NCBI GenBank assembly: GCA_019916065.1
Contig: CM034236.1
Location: 11,935,167 to 11,999,166, forward strand
Direction: 5' to 3'
Origin: Vitellaria paradoxa
Taxonomy: Eukaryota > Streptophyta > Magnoliopsida > Ericales > Sapotaceae
DNA: 64,000 bases
In this document: piece after piece, positions 20,943 to 31,505 of the stretch
How positions within the stretch are numbered: the first letter of the stretch is position 1
Layout: every line of letters begins with the position of its first letter
Translations under genes and position numbers: made by a program
The notes under the pieces: model-generated
The model's input: the letters and a program-made list of their open reading frames with translations, nothing else
Database searches by the model: none
What the model was told of the DNA's origin: nothing

Positions 20943-21947
20943 CAATTCATAGTAAAAGGAGGCTAAACTTCGCTTTTCTTTTCTTGCTTTGTCATCTTCG
21001 GTAGTAGAGCAGCTGAGTTCAAAATGAGAGGGAGTCATTCTGGTCGCGAATTTGTGCCAACTCTTAGATCCATTTTGAGTTTTGCATTGTTAATTGTTCA
21101 AACGGATTTAAAATTTGGGATTTGTTTAAATTGAATAAAAGTTTTAAAGATAAAGTGGGTTAACCTATAAAAATTTAGACTGGATACAAAGTTTAAAGAT
21201 AAATCTCTAAAAAATTTTATAAATCTCCCACAACCTCTTTACCTCTAATTTTTCCGCTATCACTAATTTCAAAAAATTTCAATATTTCGCTAAAAAAACA
21301 AAAAATAGGTTAACCAAATGTGTAAATTTTTTACACAATCATATTCTTCGTGTCGAAAGCTTTCAAACGAGTATCATTGTTACTATTTTTTATGAATTTT
21401 TTTGAATTCATGGAAACGGATTTGGAAAACCGTTCCTAAGGTTTGCTACTTTTCAGAAAAAAAGGGTGCCAAAATTAATCACAAATCACATTTTATCTCA
21501 ATATATCTTATTTTTTCTTATTTCAAACGAGGCCAGAGTGCGCTGGACTTAAAAAAAGAAGAACATTAAAGGGAAAAAAAAATTTTTTTTGGACAGCTAA
21601 TTCGGGTTGTAACCTGAGACAACACCGACGTCGTTATGCCCGTGACATTATTGATTGTTAATGAGGTTTTATATTCCTCTTTTTTAATATTGAGTTTTTA
21701 TCTCTTTCTTTTTTCTTTGTTTTGGGGTTGTTAGTATTGACACGGAAGCACAGTAGTGATCTCTTCTAAAGTCCTGCCTGGTTGGTCCACTTATCGAATG
21801 AATAAAATCAGCACATCTGTGCTTGGCTCAATTTGTGCGGTTACATTTTCTTTTGCTGACCTTCTCCTTCTTGAGCTCTATTGATCAGTTTTCTTAAAGG
21901 AATGATGTCCAAATCCTGAGCAATTGTTTTTGGGCATCAAAAACAGT
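20943..21947. other. Downstream non-coding DNA with short MITE remains
   Basis: The word GTAGAGCAGCTGAGT, present at the end of the ORF (20913), is repeated at 21005. At about 21100-21530 lies a copy of the AACGGATTTGGAAAACCGTTCC repeat type that also occurs at 39055-39540, 44823-45190 and 50650-51120. At 21720-21950 the sequence is less AT-rich (GACACGGAAGCACAGTAGTG, GTCCTGCCTGGTTGGTCC) with no frame. It could be a transcribed 3' region. Confidence 0.35.
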
Positions 21948-22250
21948 TAGGTCACATTTGATTTACTTTTCTGGTTTTGTTTAATCTGTTAAAAATTTCA
22001 AAATGAAGAAACAGAAAATACTTTATTTTCTTTGTTTTGATATTTTCTTTATTTTTTGTTAAAAACTCTCAAAACGACTTTTTATGATTTTTTATTTCAT
22101 GCGTAAATTCATTTTCAGTTTTCGAAAACAAATTTTAAAAACACAGGTAACCAAATGAATTTTGAGTTATTTTTTTTATTTTTAAAAGTACAAAATAAAA
22201 AATAAAATCTAAACAGAAAATTAAAAAAAAAAACCAAATAACCCCTTAAT
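21948..22250. repeat. MITE, inverse copy of the 19648-19985 family
   Basis: It starts TTAGGTCACATTTGATTTAC and ends AACCAAATAACCCCTTAA. Read on the minus strand, its interior (TTTTCGAAAACTGAAAATG, CGTTTTGAGAGTTTTTAAC) matches the copy at 19648. Weaker relatives occur at 40970-41290 and 45430-45745. Confidence 0.6.
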
Positions 22251-22588
22251 TTTTCACTGAACTGAATTGGGTGGATGGTGGATTCAAGTTAGGGATGGTT
22301 AATTACCAAAAAAAAAAAAAAGTTAGGGATGGTGCGGGCTGCCGTAATTTTTATTTTGTAAGGGGCTGAAGTGTAAACTATCAAAAATCTTAATTTTCTT
22401 TAAATCAAGACCATTGCATCAGAATCATTAATTTTAAATTTTATCAATCATGATAACCGTTTGATGATTTGAGAAAAAAGAGGTCCATTAATATAGACCA
22501 CTCTTATCCCTTTCTAGAAGGTAAGCCTATCTGCTCTAGCTCTGGCCTAATTATCTACATTGTCTTCTCCTCCAGTCCATGTTACGTG

Positions 22589-22775
22589 ATCAAGGCATGA
22601 GGTCATGAGGCTTGGCTGGAAATCAATCCCCCCCCCCTCCCTCCCTCTCCCTCTCTCTCTCCCCCCCTCTCCCTCTCCCCCCCCCCCCCCCACAAAATAT
22701 CTTGAATGCTTTTTGGTGGCTGTAGGAAACTAAAGTTCATCCCTGTCCCAATGTACTCGCTGTGACGTTGAAAAA
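22589..22775. repeat. Duplicated segment, copy 1, with homopyrimidine tract
   Basis: TGATCAAGGCATGAGGTCATG, GGCTTGGCTGGAAA, ATCTTGAATGCTTTTTG and AATGTACTCGCTGTGACG occur here and again in order at 23671-23900. Copy 1 contains a 66-base uninterrupted C/T tract at 22627-22692, which in copy 2 is only a short CTCTCTCCCTCCCTCC. Confidence 0.8.
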
Positions 22776-22782
22776 AAATTTA

Positions 22783-23258
22783 AACCACTTTCATTAAATT
22801 CAATTTTTTTCCGTCCTTTCTTTCACTATCTCGTATCACCGCCTTCTCTCTTATTTTAGATTTTGTTAACACTTCGCATTATTTTTTAAATGAATACAAA
22901 TTTAAATATTTTTTAAAAGATAAATATAATAAAAAATTAATAAACTAATAACTAAGAATAAAAACAAGATATAATATTTTGTGTTTTATGAAAAGAAACG
23001 TATATACAATTATTTTATTTTATTTTATTTTTTGTATGCGATTCATTTGATGAAATACAAATTTACTATATATTTTTTTTATTTTTAGTCACTAGTCTAT
23101 TATTTTTTATTATTTTTGTTTTTTAAAAAATATTTAAATTTATGTTAATTAAAAATTATAATTTAAAAAATAATTTTAAGTGTTAACAAAATTTAGAATA
23201 GGGGAGAGGGGAACAATGAAAGAGGATGAAAGAAAGAAGCGAAAAAGAGGGCTGAATT
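22783..23258. repeat. Imperfect foldback element
   Basis: The left arm reads AAATTCAATTTTTTTCCG, CTTTCTTTCA, TAGATTTTGTTAACACTT and AATTTAAATATTTTTTAAAA. The right arm, reversed, gives AAATTCAGCCCTC, CTTTCTTTCA, TAAATTTTGTTAACACTT and AATTTAAATATTTTTTAAAA. The arms are about 170-200 bases with mismatches, enough for a long hairpin. No ORF. Confidence 0.7.
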
Positions 23259-23264
23259 TAGGGG

Positions 23265-23615
23265 TCGTTTGGTATCGTAAATTTTAGCATTTTTTTAGTA
23301 ATTTGTAGTCAAAAGTTATTAGTTGTAATTTTTGGTGTGCTTGGTGAAGTAAGTTGTAATTTTTAACAGAAAAGTGCAACTTTTAAGTGTTTGGTAAAAG
23401 TTTTGGCAATATTTATAATTTTTAGTAATTTTTGAGTGTTTCGTAAAATTTTTAACAAATTTTAACAACTTTTTGTATGTTTGGTGAAACTTTAAGTGAA
23501 ACAAATTAATGTGATAGAGTAAAAAAAAATAAAAGTTAAAGTTTTACCAAACACTCAACTTATAATTTTTGATAAATTTTTACACTTTTATATACTGCCA
23601 AGCAGAAACTTAATG
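23265..23615. repeat. MITE-like 'GTTTGGTAAA' repeat
   Basis: It begins GGGGTCGTTTGGTATCG. Inside, AACTTTTAAGTGTTTGGTAAA, GAGTGTTTCGTAAAATTTT and GTATGTTTGGTGAAACTT look like three rounds of a ~50-60-bp subrepeat. The region 41510-41790 is a diverged copy of the same kind. Confidence 0.5.
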
Positions 23616-23670
23616 TTGCAATGGACGGTAGTCCGGTGTGGTGTACACCGGCTACACCCTCAACCCCACT

Positions 23671-23905
23671 TGATCAAGGCATGAAGTCATGAGGCTTGGC
23701 TGGAAACATGGAAATATCTCTCTCCCTCCCTCCAATATCTTGAATGCTTTTTGATGGCTGTTGAAAGTTTAGTTTGGACTTTATTTAGGAAATATTTTTT
23801 CGCCACATATTTAGGAAATTTTTTTTTTTTTTGAAGAACCCAATTTAGGAAACTAAAGTACATTCCCCTCTCAATGTACTCGCTGTGACGTTGAAACTTG
23901 AAGGG
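23671..23905. repeat. Duplicated segment, copy 2
   Basis: Partner of 22589-22775, 1,082 bp downstream. It is interrupted after TTTGATGGCTGT by about 90 bases (TTAGGAAATATTTTTTCGCC and neighbours) that copy 1 lacks. The target TTAGGAAAYT word is repeated on both sides of this extra part. Confidence 0.75.
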
Positions 23906-23919
23906 TTGTTCTAGGGTCT

Positions 23920-24840
23920 TTTGGTTCCGTTTGGAGTTAAACAAAATAAAATAAAATCCTACAAATTTCTATAAATACGAATTACGAGATAATAAAATTT
24001 AAAATTTTCACTAATTACACAAATTACGAGATATTTATTTTTATAATTTTATTTTATACATTTTTATACAATTCCAAACGCACCCTTTATCATTATCCAA
24101 CAATCTTAAAATACTTTTACTTATATCTTGTACTCTTTTTATTTGTATTGTTACCATTATTTAAAATTATTTTACGTAATAATTTTAAAGTACTTTTTTT
24201 TCCTTCTTTCTATTTATTTTTTTCTTACCTTGTAAAACTCACAAACACAACGCATTTCTTTAAATTTTTTTATTCTCTCTCTCTCTATCTCTCTCTTTTT
24301 CCCATTTCAAATCATCATCAAATAGGCAGTTGTGAGTGAAATATTGTAAGAAATTCATCATAACAATTGCTTGGAATGGAAGTTGGATCGTTGATTTAAA
24401 TAGATTTTATGTAAATCCCTAGAGAGTTAAAAGAGGTTGGGATCTTGTAATTTCTCGCAAAAGGTTTTGGGTTTAATTTGCTTTTCATGCATCTCGCCAT
24501 GAACAGGAATAGTTCAAGTAGTAGGCATGTAACTTAGACAAAAGACTCCATGCATTAGAAAGGTCTCAAATTAAAAAAATATTATATAGATATATATTTA
24601 ATTATTTTAAATTTATTATCTCTTTAACTTCAATATTAATCTTAATTTTAAATAATTTTAAAACTTATCTTAAAATTAAAAACAACATCTCAAAGGTCCA
24701 AATTTTTAAAAATATATATATTTAATAATTTTAATTTATATTTTTTTTAACTTCAATACTCCTCGATCTCAAATAATTTTGAAACTTATTTTAATTTATA
24801 AAAATAATACCTTTTATAGTATAAGACTGGTTTGGGTATT
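23920..24840. other. AT-rich intergenic DNA with one MITE-like repeat
   Basis: 23920-24085 has ends GGTTCCGTTTGGAGT and ATTCCAAACGCACCC, an inverted pair of the common 'TTTGGAGT' repeat type. The rest is AT-rich with no gene. A short (CT)n run lies at about 24275-24295. Confidence 0.45.
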
Positions 24841-25220
24841 AAGTTCATGGATGGAGCCACTTGTATGGAGAGGGGCACATGCCTGCCCTGAAAAAAATTT
24901 TTTTATTGCCTTTTTTTTTAATTGTTTTTTATGTTAATATACTCTTTAGTGTTTAATTGTGCCCACCCAAAAAAGGTAAAAAAATTTTAACTAAATACTA
25001 GTTGTGACCACCCAATAAAAAAAAAAAAAGAAAAAAAATTTACCCAGTACTAGTTGTGTCAACCCAAGAAAATAAAATTAAAAAAAAATAATTCAATATC
25101 AATCGTGTTCACTTAATGAAATAAACAAATTTGAATCTAATACATACCAATATAATTAAACCCAGCCCACCTAATGTAATTTGTGCCTACCCACGTACAA
25201 ATTTTTAACCCCGCCCTTGA
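24840..25220. repeat. hAT-like 'GGATGGAGCCA' repeat with internal ~65-bp units
   Basis: It starts GGATGGAGCCACTTGTATGG and ends AACCCCGCCCTTG. Between are three degenerate units with ACTAGTTGTGACCACCCAA, ACTAGTTGTGTCAACCCAAG and TCAATCGTGTTCACTTAATG, each followed by an A-rich run. No ORF. Confidence 0.55.
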
Positions 25221-25894
25221 TTAAGTTGCCTTAGGCCTCCAAATAGATATTAGTTTACTCTTGTGAAGGGCTGATCTTACTTGGATAATAGGTAGTAAAA
25301 AAAAAAAAAGAAAAAAAAAAAGGAAAAGGACGATTTCCCCCCCTATCAAATTAGTTTGGCCAAATGCAGTGACATATATAAGCCTTGCAGTGGGTGACTA
25401 CTTAAAACTCCAAAGGTTTATATAAAAAAATAACCAAAAAAAATGTTAAAAAAAGAGGTTTTTTTTTTTTTTTTTATGAAATCCCTTGTTTTAAGTTATA
25501 AAATCTTAATTGTAACAATTAGGAATTTAAAATTTTCATGATTATTTGATGAAAGGTTTGGTAACGGAAGACCAAAATTCTTAATTGTTACATAAAAAGT
25601 AGTCAGAAAGGCAATTTTTTTTCTCTCTCTCTTAAAGAATGTTTGATGGCCTCTTCAAGACTTTGGCAAAAGTATGGAGGCAAAAGTATGGAAATTATAT
25701 ATTTTGGGTAAGTTTGCCTGGTCCGCTGTGGTTTTGACAATAATGCGCGCGACTCTCAAGTTGTTAAAAAGTTGACATGATTATTCATTTTTGGACCGAA
25801 GTGCCAAATGGATAATATCCATCTATTTATAATATTGAAAAAATATATTTTCGTTTTTATTTTCTCTTTCACTTTGATATTATGTGAGATAATT

Positions 25895-26045
25895 CTAAGG
25901 GTTAGCTTAACTGATTGCTCCCCACTAGTCACTACTTCGAGTCTTCTCACGATCACTGAAAGAATTACGCGGTCGATAACTTAAAGATTTCAAAGATTAG
26001 TTGAAATGCGCTCAAACTACCCTAAACATCTTGAGTTAAAAACAA
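25895..26045 (+). mobile_element. tRNA-derived SINE
   Basis: The A-box-like TAGCTTAACTGATTG (25903-25917) and the B-box-like CTTCGAGTCTTCTC (25935-25948) are spaced as in SINE heads. The tail GATTAGTTGAAATGCGCTCA ... CATCTTGAGTTA is shared with the element at 58315-58450. Confidence 0.65.
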
Positions 26046-27693
26046 AATTTTACGTGGGATGCCTATCTGTCTATTCAATCTCAATTCTATTTTTTCTCCT
26101 TTTATAGATTTTTAAATCATTTTTGAAATTCATTCATTCTTTCTTCTTTCTTCTATTTTCTAATCTATAAAACTTTTGTTCATTTATCTTATATTGTTAA
26201 AACACTACAATTTTACTTTTCGTTTTGGGATATATAAAACCGCTAAAGTTGTGCCCTATAATTTTAATAAATTTGAATGAACACATGGTTCCAAAAAGAG
26301 ACCGAGTTCCAAAAAGTGATCCATTTATTTATAAATTCAATAGAGATGAACTCATGAGTTTCAAAAAAGACTCACTCACTAATAAATTTGATATAGTTGT
26401 AAAATTTATATATTTTAAATAAATTAAATCTTAGTATTTTTAAAATTTAAGTTATTTCTCTCATAACATCAACCCTTAGTATTTTTAAAATTTAAGTTAT
26501 TTCTTTTATAACAACAACTCCTAGTTTTTTTAAAATCACAAAAAAATATTAAAATATTAATTGGGCTAGTGAATAGTTATTTTTTAAGAGATTGTTTGGT
26601 TGAGCAAAAAATACAACAAAAGTACAAAAATTTAATGTAAAAGTGATATATGACAAAATTTGATTGAAAAAAAGTACAAAAAATTAGTAACAATTAGTGG
26701 ATTTGGTTGATTTTGACCAACCAAACACCCCCTAAAACTTAATTTTAAATTGGTTATGTTTACTATAAGTTGTATTTTATAAAGTACATGGGATTAACAA
26801 TAATGTCTTTTGTTTTATTTTTTAAATACAAATCTTCAAGTGAAATTAGTCTTCGGAGTATTTTTTTTAATTTTTATTTTAAATTTAAATTTGTTAGTTT
26901 CATCATATATATATATAATATATATTTTTTATAAAAGACAACATCAATAATACTCTTTTATTCTACTTTTCAATTTTTTTAGAATTTTTTGAATGGAATA
27001 CTTTATTTCTTTTACTTTGGAGTATCATTTTTTTTTCTCCTTTTTGCTTTCTTTTGTTTCATATCGATACATAATCACAATTACATTTTTTTTTTTTTTT
27101 TTGTCTAGTAGTTACTAAGGTTATACTATGTGATTGTAACTTGTAAGTAATCTAAAGTAAGTTAATGAGTTTCTGAAATGGATCAACTTGTCTATTGGTT
27201 CACTATTATTGTAAAATTTACATATTTTAAACATATTTGAGATAAAATTTAAAAACAAAAGAAAATATTTACATAATAATTACGAATTTAGGATTGAAAA
27301 TGATTTAACAATGAGAGAATATTAATTAGATTTAACAAAAATTTAACTCTTCTCATAATAACAACTCTTCGTATATTTTAGATTTAAAATACAAACAAAA
27401 ATATTTACTGTTAATTAGAATTGGAAGTGCCTACATGTAATTAACCTAGAGAGTAATTTTTTAAGTTTAATTTTAAAGTTAAATTAGTCAAATTGATCAT
27501 TATTAATCAGTATATGAGTTATTTTTGTATAGTACAAATACAATTAATAAAAATAATATTTTCAAGTTGAGTTACTTTTCTAAAACCAATCAAAAAATTA
27601 CTTTAATATAATTAAGATTAATAGCATTTTTAAATCAAGATAATTTTACAAAATGAGTCAAGAATTGAAAAATAAAAACATATATTAAAATTA
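26046..27693. other. AT-rich intergenic DNA
   Basis: No gene. Short repeats only: TAGTATTTTTAAAATTTAAG twice at about 26433 and 26477, and a MITE-like piece at 26585-26735 with TTGTTTGGTTGAGC and CCAACCAAACACCCCCT ends. A (TA)n run is at about 26908. The 65-codon frame 26225-26422 has an AAAAAG-rich, low-complexity look and is not supported. Confidence 0.4.
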
Positions 27694-29186
27694 AGGATAA
27701 AGTACAAAAAAAAACCCCTACAGTCTACCTTCAGCGTCAATTTACCTCACAAATTTCAATTGTAACAGTTAAATCCTTACACTTTCGATCAAGCAGCAAT
27801 TCGGTTATTCTATTAGTTGATTATTAAATACAACCATTAGACTAAAGATAAAAAAAATAATTTTTTCTACATTTTACCCTCAGTATTACTTTAATCCCTC
27901 ACGTTTTAATTACAACAGTCAAATCTCTACACTTTCGGTGTATATTTGAAATATATTTTATTAAATTATTTTTAATACATAATATAATCTAAAATATATT
28001 TTATTAAATTATATAACATATTATAATTTAAAATATACTTTATTTAATTATTTTTAGTAAACAATAAAATTAGAAAATATTCAATATGTTTTCTTTTTAT
28101 TGAATAAAATTATTATTAATAAATAATATAATTAAATTAATACTTAATTTAGTTTAATTAACATGAAACATATTTATCAAATTCAAATAATTTTTTAAAA
28201 AATAATAAAATTAAATATTTTACTAAAGGTGACTCGATGGTAAAGTATATTTTATTAAAATTTTTTAGTAAATATATAATTAAATTATATCTAACATATT
28301 TTATTTTTATTGAATTAAATTTTTTAGTAAATAATATAATTAAATTAGTAATATATTTAAATTAATACTTAATTTAGTTTAATTAAAATAAATATATTTT
28401 ATTATATTCAAATAATTTTTTAAAAAAATAATAAAATTAAATATTTTATTCAAAATTAATTTATGTAAACACAATTACATTTCTAAACACAGTTTCAGTT
28501 TTGATTTCATGAAAAAATAATAACAGAAAACAAAATCAGAAAATAAAGAGTTAAACAAATAAAAATTATTATTTCCTGTTATTATTTTTTCTTGAAATAG
28601 AAATAAAAACTGAAATTATGTTTTGAAATACAATTTTATTTACATAAATTAATTTTTTAATAAAATATTTAATTTTATTATTTTTTTTAAAAATTATTTG
28701 AATTAATAAATATATTTCAAATTAATTAAACTAAATTAAGTGTTAATTTAATTATATTATTGATTAAAAGTAATTTATTCAATAAAAATAAGACATATTA
28801 AATATTTTTTAATTTTATTATTTACTAAAGATAATTTAATAAAATATAATTCAAATTATAATATATTATATCAATTTAATAAAATATATTTCAGATTATA
28901 TTATTTATTAAAAATAATTTAATAAAATATATTTCAAATATATATCGAAAGTGTAGTGATTTGACTGTTACAATTGAAACGGGAAGGATTAAAGTGATAC
29001 TGAATGGTAAACTATAGAGACAATTACTTTTTTACCCTTAGTCCTAACGACTGTATTTAACTATCAGCTAACGGAAGGACCGAATTGCTACTTGACCAAA
29101 GGTGTAAGGATTTGACTGCTACAATTGAAACGTGTGGGATTAAATACTGAGTGTAAACTGTAGGGGTGATTTTTGTATTTTATCCT
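27694..29186. mobile_element. 1.5-kb foldback element with target duplication
   Basis: The two halves are inverted copies for most of their length. The left end reads AGGATAAAGTAC, CCCCTACAGTCTACC, TTACACTTTCGATCAAG and ACACTTTCGGTGTATATTTG. The right half, reversed, gives AGGATAAAATAC, CCCCTACAGTTTACA, TTACACCTTTGGTCAAG and ACACTTTCGATATATATTTG. The centre is near 28545. An 8-bp TAAAATTA stands on both sides (27686-27693 and 29187-29194). It is very AT-rich inside and has no ORF. A 1.49-kb hairpin RNA would form if it were transcribed. The arms differ by many small changes, so the element is not brand new. Confidence 0.85.
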
Positions 29187-29194
29187 TAAAATTA

Positions 29195-30627
29195 ACAAAT
29201 AGTTTAAAATAGAAAAGATACCAAGTCGAATAAGTAAATTTGTGATTTAATATATATTTCAAAGCAAATTTCAATTTTTAGGATTGGATCAGATAAAGAT
29301 TTAGTAAAATATAAAATTATAGTAATCATATGAAAACTCGACTTTAATCAACTCTATTGATTCACTAACATTGACACAAATAAAAAATTAAATATAAAAA
29401 ATTATTTTATGAAGTTATGAAAATTTATTAAATATTTTATAATATATTTAAAAATTATGTTTTATTCATAAAAAATATTATACAATTTCATACATAGCAC
29501 GAATCAAAATTAATTAGGTTCAATAAGCATGTAAAATGCATATATGATATGATATAGCACTCTATTACTTTCTTTCCCGTTAAAGAATGAATAATAAATA
29601 ATCAAATATCCTTATTCTCGTATTAAAATAATATAAACGCAATTTAAAGTGTTGCACTCTAAGCAACCATCTAATAAGGCCCATTCAACCACAACATTTC
29701 ATACAACATGATGAATAAATGCCTTTGATGGTGAACGCCAAATACAAGATCTCAAATAAAACAATAACAAAACTAATCCGAGTCTCAGGACCCACGCCCC
29801 AACTTGCTCAAATAAACATAAAAATATAAAAGGGCAAACAAAGTCAAAATCCAACCATTAGTATTTCAACTTAATCAGTCAATAGAAAAAAAAAAAAAAA
29901 AAGAAGAAGAAAAGTAAAAATCAATGGCTGGAGTTAAGTGGTTAGAGTCCAAGTTGTCTATGCATCTCTTCTTAAGGATTAAGTCCTCGTAGTTTTTAAG
30001 ATTATAAATCTAAAATAAGAATTAACCACATTTATCATTATGACCCCAAATATAATTAATAATTATTATGTACCAGATTACAACAATAAATACTCACAAA
30101 AACAGCAGTATATGATCTAACAATTTAATTTAATTAAATAGATTATTATTTTATAATAGTTATTATAAATTAATTTTTAAAAGAGTAAACAGTATAGGAA
30201 AAAAAAAAGATACGAAAAGTGAAAACACTTTTCGTTACTCTCTATTATCCAAATCGCCTAACCCTAGGACAATACTTAAAAGTACTTATTTTGATACTAA
30301 ATGACACTTAATTAACACTTATGTCTAATTTCAAGAAGTTAATAATTATGTTTGTAAGCTTTCAATCCTTTAACATGCACTATAAACTCATTTCACCATG
30401 ATGGTGGTGTTTGGGTGATAAAAAATATATGAAAGATGCATTTGTCACATTGAAAAACATTAATTAAAAATTTTAAAAGTTGTTAACTTTTTATTTTACT
30501 GCACGAATTACAAACTCATAAATTATCTCACTTTATCTTACTTGTTTGTCACTCAAAACGTTCTAAAAATATAAAAAATTGATATAAAAGTGATACGTAG
30601 TAAAATTCAATTAGAAAAAAATTTAAA
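29195..30627. other. Intergenic DNA, no gene seen
   Basis: Mostly AT-rich. 29640-29830 is less AT-rich (CTAATAAGGCCCATTCAACC, GAGTCTCAGGACCCACGCC) with no open frame. 29925-30000 resembles a 5'-truncated SINE head (GGAGTTAAGTGGTTAGAGTC). 30408-30560 is one of the 'CTGCACGAATTACAAACTC' MITE-like repeats that recur at 42955, 43320, 46297 and 53358. Confidence 0.4.
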
Positions 30628-30836
30628 AAAAAGTTAAGTTGATTTTTGATAAAAATTGATAAATCAAACATCTCCAATGATGCACTTTCTCATTTTTTAA
30701 TGATTATTATTTTTTGATTTCTATTGTATCGATACCCTACTCAGAATTGATTTTCACCCTATTCAAATTTTGTTCGAGATTTGATAAGGGAATCTCTGAT
30801 GATAAAATCAAAGCAGTAGAAAAAATTAAAAAAAAA
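30628..30836. repeat. Old tandem-array unit, left of the Mutator-like element
   Basis: This unit contains AAATCAAACATCTCCAATG, GATACCCTACTCAGAATTG, GTTCGAGATTTGATAAGGG and AAAGCAGTAGAAAAAATT. The same order is found, interrupted, at 36873-36994, 38115-38320 and 38460-38640. Confidence 0.75.
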
Positions 30837-30948
30837 GGTTAATCACTTTTACACCCCTATACTTAGGCCCATTTGCACTTTACCTCCTAACTTAAAAAAT
30901 GAGCACTAATACCCATGTACTGTGCATAACAGTGTAACAACAAACGCT
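30837..30948 (+). repeat. Left terminal inverted repeat of the MULE
   Basis: About 112 bp that pair with 36761-36871. Mutator-family TIRs usually carry the promoter and the transposase binding site; the match beyond the first 80 bases stays good through TGTGCATAACAGTG. Confidence 0.9.
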
Positions 30949-31505
30949 ATTACGTTAAGTGATAAAAAGGTCATTTTTGCCTTTCTGTAAATAAATGAAA
31001 AACCTCCGAAACTTTCAAAAGTCTCCCAACCTCTTTCCTTCGATGCTCGTCTCCAAAAAAAAAAAAAAACAAAACCTTAGTTGGAGCACAATTTGATTAG
31101 TAAATCGATTCAGAGTACAGATTTGGAGCACAATTCAACGATCGACGATCTTTAACCCTGACAACGATGATCTCGAACTCCGAAGTACTCTGACAGTGAC
31201 CAAGCACGACCGCAACTGAAAAAGAAAGAGAGGTGCGTATGTATTTTTATCTATTGGTGTATCATGTGTAACAGAAAAGTAGTGTATAATATTTCTCTGT
31301 GTGTGTTGTTTGTCTTTGAATAAAAAATGAGTTCATTAGGGCTTCTTTGTGGGAGACACATGACCGACATATGGGCCTCTGTGGGTATCTCCTGTGTTGA
31401 GGTTAAAATTGTCTTGTATATTAATTACTTTATTACAGAATTAATAATTTGATTTTGGGAGATTAAAATTGCTTTTTTTACTGGTATTTGTTTTGTTGCG
31501 TGTAG

